Assembly (NCBI GenBank): GCA_016165875.1
Contig: JABBOT010000011.1
Span: forward strand, 11,781,766 to 11,845,765
Direction of reading: 5' to 3'
Source of the DNA: Acanthopleura granulata
Taxonomy: Eukaryota; Mollusca; Polyplacophora; Chitonida; Chitonidae
DNA length: 64,000 nt
The notes under the pieces are model-generated. The model did no database searches and had not been told where the DNA came from. It saw only the letters and a list, made by a program, of their open reading frames with translations. Of this stretch, positions 1 through 13,133 are shown in pieces (position 1 is the first letter of the stretch; each line of letters opens with the position of its first letter). Made by a program: the position numbers and the translations under genes.

Positions 1-410
1 CTCCCCTAGCAAAAGACTCATCAAAGTGGCAGAGTCCACCACAGCACGGAGAGGGGCAGGTGGGGCTGCATGAGGGATGGGGGAAGCATGCACCCTGCCA
101 GCTGGGTAAGCAGCAAGCCGAACACCGGGCTGAAATGCAATCGCTTAAATGTGCACCTCACACCTGCAGCCTTGACAGGTATTCTATGATCCTCCAGAGG
201 CACACTTTCAGTTCACCTCACCCTACACCCCCATATAGCAGGAAAGATTACGGCCAGTCAGCCGACATTTTCCCGTTTGCCTCCTTTACAGAAATGTCAC
301 ATTTGAATAATTCAGCGCAGGTTACATGCCTCAAGACAGCTGAACTGATCCACACATACCTGAGCTACAGTCAGCCCTGCTGACACACCTGTTAATCAAG
401 CCTATAATGA

Positions 411-840
411 TTAATTAATTACTTGCACAGGTCCTATGGCAAAATATGGATTGCTTACTATTGGTTGTTTACTTTCTACTAGAACCCATGTTGAGGTAAT
501 ATTTCATTAATTCGTCCAGTAGGATACATGGCAAACCATAGGATGTCTATGACTTTTCGTTAACTTCACATCAAGTCATGTTGTGGCTTTATTTCACTAA
601 GTAATCAAGCAGGTTGTCTGACAAAACACAAACTGTTTACTGCTTGTTACACATCAACCAGAAGTCATGTTGAAGCAATATTTCAATAATTAGTTGAACA
701 TTTTACCTGGCAAAAACATGGACGGTTTACTGTTTACTCTCTGACCAGAAGTCATGTTGAGGGAATATTTCATTAATTACTCAAGCATGTTACACAGCTA
801 AATACGGACTACTGGAATACTGGTTGTTTACTAGAGCCAG
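411..840 (+). repeat. Degenerate tandem array, about 90-bp period, five units
   Basis: Units start near 414, 506, 596, 685 and 771 with TTTCATTAATTACTCAAGCA-like sequence and share GGTTGTTTACT and CCAGAAGTCATGTTGAGG. No coding signal. Confidence 0.65.
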
Positions 841-2057
841 AAATAATTTAATTAAAGACAATATTAAATTAATATAGTTATTTTAGTTGTATCTTTACGA
901 CAAAATGACAGGCCAACTGAAAATGACGCTGCTGCTTCACGGCATGGAAGGCATTCAGCTACTTGCCTACCTTTTTATAACTAGGCAGTATTCAGGTTAA
1001 ATTAAAACTGATACAATATTATGACCGAAAGTACAGCCACATATATATTATTTCTGACGGGAATGGTCAATGGTTAAGTTGTCCAATCATTGTTTATAAT
1101 GTTGGTTATCATAACTGTACGTGAATTTCAAACCAACGACAAAAGTCTTGTACACACTATCTTTATTATGGGTCACTATTACATGGGATGCTATGGAGTG
1201 AGTGTCTGATTGCAGCAATGGTTGTGAAGCGGCTGTGGTTCAAGCTGTGAGACAATACAAACAGACGTATAATTACATTACTGTTAAAATGGAAACACAT
1301 GTTTAGGAGCTTTATGGTACTTGAAAAAGATCACAATGTCCAGATTAACCACGGAAACATGCACACATTTTTCTGTCAATAACTAAGACATGAATACAGC
1401 ACTAAAGGGCTCACAAAACAATTCACAACCTGAAATTCTAAGAGTCATTTAAACAAAACAAGGACTAATATCGTGTTTAGTTATTTTAAGTTTGTGTTGT
1501 TACATTTTACACTAAGGCTACTTACAACTTCTTGGTCGTATCAGTCGCCAACATTAATCTCTTGAACTGCTTTTGCTTTCTGAAGCTTCCATGCAAGCAG
1601 ATAAACCCAATTTACTGTCCTTACTGGCAAAACAGTTAACTTTTTCAGTGGTCTGGTGCAGTTCTGCAGGCTGCCATGCCGCTTTCGACTGTCCTCCGCC
1701 ACTAGGTCTGAAGGAAATTCTTACCTCAAAATTAAATGATGGACTAAATGTCCCCTACAATAACGGAACAACACTCCAAGCCTTGTGCAGTCAACAACAG
1801 TTCATTTCTTATAACTGTAACTCAGACGTCCTTACTGGTCAACTCTTCAGCCCAATCTTACTGTGTCCCTCAACTTGTTCAGACTCAAAGTAACTTGTAT
1901 CGATCAAGCAACCAGACGGTTACCTCTAGATAAGAAAGCCTTGTAGTTTTAGATATAATATACATAAACAGTGCTCTCTGCTAGAGAGACAAGTTAGGAT
2001 TGGACTGGAGAGTGTGTTAAAATGATATATGGGTAGTGGTGGGAAACCACGAATCAT

Positions 2058-2300
2058 TTATGTATTTATTTATTTGACTGGTGTTTTACGCCATACTCAA
2101 GAATATTTCACTTACATGACGGTGACCACCATTATGGTGGGAGGAAACCGGGCAGAGCCCTGGGGAAACCAACAACCATCCACATGCTGCTGGCAGACCT
2201 TCCCACGTACAGCCAGAGAGGAAGCCAGCACGAGCCAGATTTGAACTCACAGCCACCCCATTGGTGGGAGTCTTCAGTCGAAGGGGCGAACGAGGAATCA
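2058..2300 (-). mobile_element. SINE family A
   Basis: Tail TATTTATTTATTTGACTGGTG at the low end, full central domain, and a B-box-like remnant (gatttgaactc in reverse). The A-box end is decayed after 2290. Confidence 0.85.
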
Positions 2301-3049
2301 AGTGTGAATCTCCTTATACCGAACCACGTTCATATATACATGTATAGGCGTATTCAGTTTTAATATCAACCAGATGAGGGATAAGGCAGTTCGTGTGTTG
2401 TCACAACCTGTACCAGCGACATGATGTAGTACTTGTTATGTGTGTACATGAACTCAAGTATCATAGCAATACAGCCAGTGATGAAACTGTCACAATTAAC
2501 CATCAAGCCAAGACCTATGGTCAAATGACCACCCTTATAAGCCCCCCCATCCCCAAAAGATCCCCCTTGATCACCACAAACTCCTCAGTGATGTAAGGTT
2601 TCCACAATAAATTACCATTTGGAACACTGCTGTCACCTGGTGATTACAGGAAGTACATCAGGGTAAATGCCTGGCCAAATGTAATACTTGATAGGCTCTG
2701 GTTGATGAGCAAATGTGAGATGTAATCAAAAGTTACCTCCCTTGAAATCCAGCATATGACCGTGAATGCAAGATGATGACAGCTACATCCAGACGTTGGT
2801 CGCCTTCATGTAGGATGTCAAACAGTGCAGAGCTCCTTGAAGCAAAGTGTAACAGTGTGCAAATCTGCCTCCTCCTCTTACAATATGACAACAATATTTT
2901 TCTAATTCTACCTTATTTATCAGTCCATTCGCAAGCATGTCTATAATCCCTGCCACAAGGTCTAACTTAGAGGAGGTACAGCCTCCTAACAGACTACTGT
3001 CAGTTCTATCAACTCCTCACATCATTACATTCACTCTATCTGACCTAAA

Positions 3050-3235
3050 ATTTCGACAAAAAAGTGCATTTTTAAAGGCAAAAAGAGGGTCATAAAATAC
3101 TACATTTGGTGCTGAGATTTACATTTTTCCAGTCAGACATCATCCTACCTTCCAAATAAACCTCAAAAGACTTTTCTAAGATAAACAGAACTTTGAGAAT
3201 CTGGCAAAACAGGCAACTTAATCTTATTTAGGGGA
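3050..3235 (+). repeat. Dispersed repeat D, copy 1
   Basis: Shares ttttccagtNNNNNatcatcctNccttc, aaacctcaaaa and gcaaaaNag with 40985-41170 at moderate similarity. Confidence 0.45.
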
Positions 3236-5444
3236 AATAATTACATTTATAAAACAGTCACGGACAAAAACCCACAATAAAAAGTTCACAACTTCTATCT
3301 CATTTGAATCAAGTGTATCTTGAGCATCTGATCAGTCTGCTGTTTCAGTCTGGCGCTTGAACATACAGGCCATATTATTGCCACCCTCGAACTGTCGCTG
3401 TGTTTTGCTGATAGATGACTGAAACAGCCATAACCCATCAGAGGCCACTCACAAAAAGGCACCCCAAGAGGGCATAAGGGTAACGCAGGACGTCATATGA
3501 CCAATCTCTTCAACAATCTGGCCAGCCCTGGCCAGAGCAGAACAGACAGGGTTAATAGTTATGTTCGATATACCTTGTCGATGAGGCCGTGCACACAGCA
3601 AATACAAGGCAGCACAGTGTTATTGCCCGCCAGAACCAAATCAATTTAGGCAAAATTGAAAATGGTCGGAGTGGGGAAGAACTGGCCATTCAATCAAATC
3701 TAGCTCAGAAATCTTAATGCCCGTAAGAGGTAAGGGCTTTCGGGCAGGGATGGGATAAGTGGACGGCTTTTCTGCTGATCACGTCCTTCGCTGACGGTCA
3801 CCTCCATCCCCCTCACGTTCACCCGTCTCAGAGGATGGAAGAGCAATTAAAAAACCCTGACCCCCCTCCTCCCTCGCCTTCCTCAGCCAGTAAGATCACA
3901 CATGCCAGGTGAAAGACCCAGAGCTGGTGAACCACGCGCAACCATATGCTGGAAAAATCCAGCTCAGTCCACGCAAGCATCTATGAAAAATTACTTCTTC
4001 CTGCCTGGAAAAAGTAGATCCGTTCACTTACACACTATTACGTAAACCTTTCACCAAGAAGTCTGTTTGCCATCTTATGCCTATTTCATCATCATATTCC
4101 TAAAATGCCCCAAGGCAGCTGACCTGTCTCCTTCAGAATCCACTGATTCCTTATTCATTGTCACCGCATATGAAAAAATTTATCCCTTTAAAAGAGTCCT
4201 TCAAAGGACATCCATTTTTAAGAATAAGCCCTCATGTGGAGATTGGCAGGTACTGCTAGGGTAATTTATACGTGTGGGTCCATTTGGAACTACAAGATAA
4301 TATTTAACACTCAAAAATCAAGTGCTTTCAAGGACTTTTAATGATAAACCTTTTATGAAGAACCATCAAGGACAGTCAGAAGCCTATTAACGCTTCCTTA
4401 CATCATATATTTGACTTCAGCAAGTTCAGGACTCCAATATAATCATCAGCAGCTTGCAACATTTGCTGGAGTTGCCACTGTATTCTATTGTGTGAGCTTT
4501 AATCAATGGAAATGAAAATGTTCAATCCAGTTACATGTTAGAACTTCAACCAGAACCTCTTGATTCAGATTCGTCACATATGAACCCAAAGTAATAGGCT
4601 TATATAAGCATGTACTATCTACAAGTTCCAAGATAACCAATATACAAGTATGATGAACAATACATATACACAATCCTACCTCCCAGAGGCAAGGCAGAAT
4701 CCAAACCATTACTGTGCATAATTTGGACATCACCTAATTTTCCTACTCACTTTACATTTGAAAAGGCTGATTGTTCACAAGAAGAGCATACAAATGATAT
4801 ATTACACTGTAACCCGAGTTGTTTTGAAAGAAGTCTCATGAGGCCAAAGGATACAGTAAGTTATTTCAACTAGAAACGCGATGTTACATCACTCGTACCC
4901 CAAGCATATAAAGGCTTCAAGGCAAAAATAGGGTTGGCATGACGTCAGTGTAAAGACCTCTGTTCTTGCGTTATAAAAATAACTTGCACTCGATTTTTTA
5001 AAACTGGCAACATTTTTCCATTTCTGAATTTGCACAATTTTGTTTCATTTGAAGTCCAATATCTTTGTTATGAAAAGGTATGATTTTTAATGTGGGATAC
5101 TTTATCAATGCATTTAAGACCGCTGACATCAGGGCACTTCATTTAAGGCAGCAGCAAGTAGACAACACGGTAAAGGATAACATGGGAAGGGATAGAGAAA
5201 TGAACAACACTAGACAATATTCTGAGAACTACGGCTAATAGTAACCAGAAATTACAGTACAATGTGCATGGCATGTGTAAATTGTCAATGCCAACAAAGC
5301 CTAGCTTTGGTCTCACCTGGCTGTGAAGCAGAGTTCTGTATTAACTTCCATGTTATTTTGGCAATGTTTTCACTGCTGTGTTTCAGCAAGCAAAGGGTGT
5401 TGGCGCAAGTAAAACTGCTAATACCTGGATGTCCTCCGTTTCAA

Positions 5445-5583
5445 ATATATACATTTGGTCTAATGTTGTCTTTTCTTTTAAGATAACTGAATTCTTTTTC
5501 TATTTTCCAATATATATAAATACATTTGGTCTATAATGCTGTGTTTTCTTTCAAGATGACTGAATTCTTCATTTATTTTCTGA
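5445..5583 (+). repeat. 71-bp tandem duplication
   Basis: Two diverged copies share tacatttggtct and actgaattctt, at 5451 and 5522. Confidence 0.65.
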
Positions 5584-7814
5584 CAATTAGCCTCTGTCAT
5601 CTGACACCATGGCTTCACCTCATAAATGACTAAAATACAAAACAGGGCTATATAAATGGCATACTGAATTCCCTGTCCATAAAAACTGCAACTCTGACTT
5701 CTTAGGATCAAGAAATTTAGAAAACCAATTTGTGAGCACTCTATACACGATTTATGTTTTCTCACATAATGCACGTGTAGGCCTCTGTTATACCACCCAG
5801 TGGTAACATTCAGGCAGATAGTACATACAGGAGTTATTATCCTTAGTTGGAGGGGGGAGAGCGGGGAGGTGAAGTTAAGGATTTGTGGTTATACCAAGAA
5901 AAATCATGTCTAATGGTTTTCCAGAAATTGGCAAATAATATGCAATAGTGTGCTGTACATGTTTTAACCATGTAAAATTATATCTGTTCCCTGGTTTTCC
6001 AATAAACTGACTTCAGCTTTACTTTTGTTATGATTTAATCAGACCATTGAGACAAAGAATATGTAAACAAACATTTCTCATTTGACCTTTGTCCAGGCCA
6101 GAGGTCAAACAGGAAAATGGTGTCTTTTTGCTACCAAACATCCTGGCCATTGACAGTATTCAGTGGGTTTGACGTGCTGGACATGCACTTAGCAGACTTA
6201 TCGGCTCAAGCCCACCTTCACTCCGAACCACAGGATTAACAGCTAAACGCCATTAAGTGATCTCCTGATCAATGGACGTTGTTGTTGTTACTGCTGGATG
6301 CGCAACATGGTAAAAAGGGAAATGCAGGGAAAAAAACACACAAAAAAGCAACAGAAAGAAATTTGCTTGATCAGTCCAAACCACATAATCATGCTTCTGC
6401 CAATTTAACCAGTGTTAGCTTTCAGCATGAGAAAGGCTTTGAGAAGAAGTAATCCAGGGGCTGAGCAGAAATGATGCCGGTCAGCCTGGCCCTGCCTCCA
6501 GCCAATGTAAAGGGTTATCAGGCATGTACCACAAACAGACATAAACCTAGCCCTCCCTCCCCCCTTTTATACTAGCCTCCCTCCAGGGCTTCTCTGGCGT
6601 CAAGGCCTTTTCCTTAATCCCATAAAGCAGGCATCAATGAACAGAGATGATATCTTCCCAGACTACACGCAGCTGGCCATTACGTTACTCCAACATCTCA
6701 ATCTTGTTTACACGACATGATTTTCAAACATGTTTACAAAAAACCAAAAACAAAAAAAAAAAGGATGCTAGCTAAGAGATATGCGTGATTTGTGGTTAAT
6801 CAAGAGTTGGCCACAAAGAACTACATGAAGTCCCAGTATCGAACCCCGCCATAAAAAAAAAAAAAAAAAGGGAGGGGGGGCTATATGGAGAAATCCTCAT
6901 CACGATTATGAACAGATGTTTTCCAATATATCTTGAGCTCACACAAAACATGAAATTCACAGCTCACAATTTACTCATCGAAAAAACAAAAAATACTGTG
7001 CACTAGATATTCTTCAAATTATTTTTAGTAATAAAGATTGTTAATAAATATTATTTATTTATCACAACGGACACGGCTATAAACATGCTCTTCAGTATTA
7101 GACAAGGAAAGTGCAGGTTACTGTACATGTAACTCCTCTGACACTGATCAGTCAACACTCTGTCTTCCACAACTGCATTAGATATGTTTAACTGAGATGT
7201 TCTGAAGAGTCGAAATTCTATCCAAAAAGTGACAAACACACCCTGCCCTACCTGTATTAATTCCCCTTTAGAATGCAAATTGCTACTTCATAACTGGAAA
7301 ATTTCAAATTTCTTAAATTCTACTTTAAAACTTTGAATTAAAGGGATAATTAACAAAATTAAATCAAGACTTAATGTTCCTGTTTTAATAAACCATGGAC
7401 AAAAGTAGGCAGAGGTAACAGTATGCGACTTTGTATGATTGATTTTGATTGCAGACAATCTGACAAAATGTACTGATTACATTTATACGGTTAAAATCAT
7501 GTGTTCAAATTTTTCTATTCAGAAAAGTACTACTAGATTAATCAATGTTGACTTCAAAACTCAGCCTGAAAACAACAAGAAAAAAACTGATGTCATTAAT
7601 GTTTAAAGAGCAGGTGATGTATGTGTACTTTACCAGTAACCAGAGACAAAAAAATTATTGTATTCCAGGCACAGTCCGAGTTCAAGTGATTTCTAGATGT
7701 TGTAATTTGAACATGCGTCCTAAACAACTGAGCTAAATGTAACACACTGAGAAAACATTTCAAAAAATAACAATGGTTTGGTGGGTAGCACTTTTCCTGT
7801 CCCTTAATTTGTGT

Positions 7815-7859
7815 AAACAAAAAAAAAAAACCAAAAAAAAAAACCAAAAAAAAAACAAA
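7815..7859 (+). repeat. A-rich tract, A10-12 blocks separated by CC
   Basis: Three A-runs interrupted by CC twice. Other long homopolymers are A at 6854-6869, T at 34957-34974 and 50191-50216, and G at 9671-9682 and 31660-31671. Confidence 0.9.
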
Positions 7860-8754
7860 TGCACTTATCACTAAACCCCAAGGTTTCAATATAATTATTT
7901 CGCCCAATACCTGAACAAACATGACAACTGAAAACCATGGCAACAGTAGTGTGGCAAAACCTCAGGCCAATTATCTGCTTTGAGCTATCCATGTATGTCT
8001 ACATTAAAGCCAGTGCTTTGAAATATCCCAATAAGTCCCCATTAAATCACCAATGACTGCACTTCAGCCAGGGAACCATTCCACTGTGCAAACATTGCTG
8101 CTGTCGCAGGGGTTTGTGGGAATTTGAATCATAGTACAAAGGTTCTGAATACAGTCACACTCATGATGGCTGAACGCTGGTGGTGATGCGGCCAAACACC
8201 TAGGGCTACTAATCAGCATCCCAACAGTCTCTCCCCGTCCCTCCAAACTCCTCCCACCTCAGAAGGGAGGCTAGGGCTTTATCGTCCATCATTTGTGGAT
8301 AAGCTGGACATGGCAGTTAGTGGCTACACCGCACTGGTCAAATCTGGAATGAACCTTTGGACATTTGACCTGTTCACAGAGGAAGGGATTTGTCCTGTGT
8401 CAAAATGCAAGGACGAACATCAACCATTGTAGGTCAATTAATGCTATGAGTCAGAATCCTGCGAAATTCTCACCAAACTGATAGTGAGCTGACAGATACG
8501 TCAATATTTTTTGTGTTCAAATCATATTTTATACAGTTAATCAACTGTTCCATCTAAAACATGTATTCTCTTTGTCTCCACCCTCATGGACTTATGTGAC
8601 TGAGTAAGTCCATGGAATCATTAATCTTCAGGTTTCTGATCTGAATTTCAAATATCTTAATTAATTTCATTTTATTTCTCTGTTCTTTTCGCAGGCACTG
8701 CCAATCCCTAGTTCGAACACTGGCTATATACAGGTACCAAGCTCAGTATATATT

Positions 8755-8925
8755 ATCCTCTCTGGCCGTACGTGGAAAGGTCTGCCAGCAACCTACGGAT
8801 GGTCGTGGGTTCCCCCAGGCTCTGCTTGGTTTCCTCCCACCATAATGCTGGCCGCCGTCGTATAACAGAAATATTCTTCAGTACGGCGTAAAACACCAAT
8901 CAAATAAATAAATAAATAAATCAAT
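8755..8925 (+). mobile_element. SINE family A, head mostly lost
   Basis: Central domain from ctctggccgtacgtgg to the tail caatcaaataaataaat. Upstream, agttcgaacac at about 8710 may be its B box. Confidence 0.85.
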
Positions 8926-10100
8926 ATATTTTAAGTTGAAAATAATAGCGTCTCAAAGCTAAGGCCGCTGAACAAATCTCGGATGCCCAAGCGAAACACT
9001 GATTTTCATGACTTAACACATTACTTCACAAATGAACACATTTAAGTATCTGTATGTACATATACAGCATTTATTCCTTCTGCTAATAATGTAGATAACT
9101 TTTAACACAACGTACCTGTCAACCAAACAGTTTAAAAAAAAAACAAAAACAACACTATGTTCTGCAGGATATCCGATTAGTAACTCTAATGCTTTTTATT
9201 TAGATGAAAAGACGAAAAGCTAGCCCATGCAACCTACTTCATACACAAACGAAGGGGTAGTTTTAGATGAATTAAACCAAAACAATTTAATTCTTCGTCT
9301 GATTTACTGCTTAAACCTGGAAACGATACTGGTTAGGTTAACCAATATCACTGTCTCACACAAAAGATGCAGTTTTTAATTCTTTAGCCACAGATTGATG
9401 ACGCACAGGCAATCGCGAAGCTTACATTTAGGACAACATAGAGAGAGAATAACCTGATGTCGCCCCTTGTGGGTCAAGGTATCTTAACAACACACGGGAT
9501 CCAAATCCAGCAGGTCAGCCTCTGACTTAGAGCCCAATATTTCACCATTATTCTGGGCCCAAAAAGCACAAAGTGCTGTGCTCACTTAATTCATTCCATC
9601 AGAGCGCCTTTCTGAGCAAATCTCATTGAAACCCTGCAACAATCCCAACTTTAAAACAGGGCTGCTTTTTTGGGGGGGGGGGAGGGGGTGTCATGTTTCT
9701 CTATTAAGGCATTGCATTTGTCCAACAGACTCTTTGGGCACAGAGCTCTGGGAACACGGAAAAAAAAAAAATTAAAATCACTTATATTTAACTTGCTGAA
9801 GTCCACAGTAAATTTCTCTGTTAATTCACACATTCGGTTGGTTGTAATATCTACATAGATCTAAACATTATCGAAAACTAAACTGAATGCACTTATTCCT
9901 TCTGATAGCTCAACTGTATTATGGTAAAGAGCTCAAGTGAGAATAAACTATAAAATCAAACTGGTTAATTTCAGACAAGATTTCTACCCAACTTCAAATT
10001 AAGTCAATGATCTCAACAACTGATGACAAAATAACCTTAATTTAAAGCTCAGATCTGCTCTGCCTGTTTATCTGATCTAAAATTCATGGAAATCAGACCC

Positions 10101-10168
10101 ACTTCATGTATCCAACAGCAGGTTTCTTGTCAAAACTTCATGTATCCATCAGCAGGTTTCTTGTCAAA
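10101..10168 (+). repeat. 34-bp tandem duplication
   Basis: ACTTCATGTATCCAACAGCA and the following 14 bases occur twice in a row (10101 and 10135) with one mismatch, implying a recent event. Confidence 0.9.
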
Positions 10169-10742
10169 ACTTAGACAAAACCAGTGTAAAGCTCATCTCA
10201 ATCCCAAAACTGCATTTCAATTACTACAAATATCACTATACATACACACATTCACAGGTAACCGATCACCTAGTAAAGGCATAAATAATTCACTGGTTTC
10301 ATTTTCTGGGATGCTTTCGTGAATAATTAAAGGTCCAGTGCAGATTACTGAGATTAAGCCTGAAGCTTCCTGCATGCATGTCTATCTATGCACGCTACTG
10401 CATGTCTTCAGTAGCACAGACACCCAAACTTTGCTCCCAAGTGCTGAACACTGAAACACTCCATCTTCTAAATGCCACTCAAACATCTTAACATGAATGT
10501 ATTAGGTGTTCAGATCACTATAGTGAGTGAGTGCTTGGGGTTTAGCCAGACCTTTAAAAGCCACCTGCATGAAAAGATTTCACCTTTTCCAATATAAACC
10601 AGATGCTTCACACAGAGAAAAAGTAAAAACACCTGTGCAAAACTAGCCGCACTCTTCTGTAGAACCTGAAGGTCAAAATACCAACAGATGAACACGCTCT
10701 GGAAGTTACAGGTATGATATTACTGTCGAAAAAAACCCTTAC

Positions 10743-10808
10743 CGGTATAATGTTATTGAAGCTGGCCTCTACGATGGCATCAAGCGGGTGGCGTTTAGAA
10801 TGACTCAT
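10743..10808 (-). CDS. Possible alternative first coding exon (22 codons)
   Basis: On the minus strand an ATG at 10808 opens a frame starting MSHSKRHPLDAIVEA and ending at a good donor, ATACCG|gtaagg. Immediately upstream in the direction of transcription lies the CpG-rich patch 10780-11320. The exon ends in phase 0, the same phase as the junction after DGK exon 18587-18667, so it could splice to the next downstream DGK exon and give a form lacking the N-terminal half of the PH domain. I do not recognise the peptide. The frame is short and the donor could be chance. No TATA box or initiator was identified. It could equally be the start of an unrelated nested minus-strand gene. Confidence 0.25.
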
Positions 10809-11320
10809 GTTGTTTCCCTGGTTCCAATATAATCCACGCGCAGAGGTAAGTTAAAATCTCTCTGTGACTCCGCGACTTGCTACACTGACGGCAACCGCTG
10901 AGATAATGGTCGCAGACGAGACAGAACAAGTGACTTTAGTGGTTGACGTTGTGCTCCCAGCCAAGCATTAGCGATTTACCGTTCTGTCGTCATCAGATGA
11001 GCCTTAAGCTTCGGCCCGCTCATCCGGCTGTGGCTGATCTCCCCTATCTACCGTCTTCTGTCAAACTTCCCAGCCCAGCTCAGCCACGTGAAGGCCTAAT
11101 GTGGCCGTGAGATCGCTGTGCGCAGCTCAACGGATTTACGAGATGGCTATGACGGTAGCGCTGCACCCGCCCCCTCTTGCCTGCATCCCTGAGAGCCAAG
11201 GATAATGGAAAAGGTCACAGTGGCAGCTCTATAGGTGGGTCACAGGCATGACAGTGTACCCCTCTGGGGTTTCACCCGTCATTACGTCCGCTGACTGCGG
11301 TTCTGGCTTAATCCCCACTA
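10780..11320. promoter_or_regulatory. CpG-rich patch, possible promoter or enhancer
   Basis: CpG dinucleotides are dense here (for example around 10870-10920, 10975-11040 and 11105-11170) while the flanks are AT-rich and CpG-poor. It holds an E-box CACGTG at about 11086 and no recognised repeat. It sits just upstream, on the minus strand, of a possible coding exon ending at 10743. Unmethylated CpG clusters often mark promoters, but no core promoter element was seen, so this is a candidate only. Confidence 0.3.
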
Positions 11321-13133
11321 TACACAGTCATCCACTTCCCTCATCAATATAACCATCCCCACCCTCCTTCAAATCGCCAGGTAAACATCACAAGGGAGTC
11401 ATCAAGTCTCGTCACGCCTACAAGCAGCTTGAACAGGTACACACTCCACTGACCACGCTTGCATTCTCTTATCTGCTTTTTTTTTTTACATCCAGATGCT
11501 TTTCATCATAAACAGGTCTCCTGAAATTGATTGTGATGTTCGTAGGTTTATTGATAACAGTTTAGTGCTCTATGTGAATGTCCTTTTCCCCCACTTGCTC
11601 GCTTCAGTGCAAAGTTGCACTGTGGAGTGCATGCCAAGACATGAAAAGGTACCACAACTGAACACAACAACCTACCCCCTACACGGCTGATCACAGTACT
11701 CCCTACCCTGCAAAGCCTTACAAATTTCACACCTTTTCACCCAGGTGCATGTAATTAATATACCTGCAGGCATTCCACTGGGAGACTGGCATTAATGACA
11801 ACGATGCTAATCGAAATATGGATGTTTGTGATTAAATATATACAGACGACGATGGAGACTGAATTTCACTGAAGCCATTTAAAAATGGTGATTATAGGTA
11901 CCGGGTTTCGTGGATCCATACTGGTCCATAAGTGGTTTTTGTGACGTTTCACTATAGTCATACCATATAAGGGATAACAACACCAAATCTGGTAAAAATA
12001 CCAAATAAGGTAATATTGATTGCTATAGAATATACATGTACCAAAAGGCTCAGTGTTGATGTGCCTGACAAAACAACTGATCATAAGAAATGATCAATGA
12101 GGCTCCTTTCCGCTTCATCACAGCAGAATGGGTTACGTGCTGGGATAAGCAATGAAGAATTGCAAACATATATTTACTGAGCCTGAAGAATAAGTAACAT
12201 ATGCAAACAGCCAGCTAATGTATGCATAATAGAGGTAGTATTTCTTTGCTTTCACCACAGCAAGATGCAGCCTAATGTGGAATGCAATGGGAAATTACCG
12301 GTAATTCAGATATGGAAATTCATGGTCAGAAGTAAGTATGAAGTTTGCCAAAAATATCATACCCTAACCCCAAGTCACATTACCAATTACCTGTTCTCAC
12401 AAAATCAGTTGCCTTTTGTTCTCCAAATTCGAAACAAAATAGTCTGAAATAGTCAACTGGAAGAAACTTCCCATGCCCGCAGTAATGATATCTTACAAAG
12501 CCTAGCATATTTAATATCCAATACATGCAGAGTGCACACCTGTGCAACAGGTATCAATGAAGTCTTCATATTTCCAAAACAATTCACAAAACTTCCATGT
12601 CATGATGTTTGCCTTCGGGAGTTTTGTGGGTACATCATTTCAATAAGGTAATCCTGAAGGCTTGTTTTAGTTATCACTCATTACTTGCATCTCTGATCCA
12701 AAACAACCTCCAGTTAAACCCAGAATTGCTAAAGAAAACAAACGTCGCATTATAAAAGAGATGCCATCAATTCTGTCCAAAGGCTATTATTAAAATGTAC
12801 ATAAAAACAAAAATCAAAAATGTATTCAAATTAAAAAAGAAAAGAAAAGCTGAATCAAATCAAAATATTGGTGTGGCTTCCAGCTACAAGACAAGACTTT
12901 TTTCATTCCTTGAAAATGAACTACCGGTATATCAAAAAAATGTCATAGTGAATGCAACTACACAAAACTATATTTCCTAGCAATGGTTTTGTTTGTAAAT
13001 TCACAAGCCAAGCATGCTGATCATACATGTAACACATGAGACATTATAGTCAATTCAGCATCAGGGCTCACTCCCGTTTCACTGTCAAGAAGTCAACACA
13101 CAACACTTCAAGAAATCCTTGATAACTAACACT

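Noticed and set aside
9361..9452. Candidate continuation of the PH domain (acceptor-like catcag|GTTATT)
   Set aside because: The translation VILSLCCPKCKL does not match the expected ITP-F-R strand or the Trp-containing helix.
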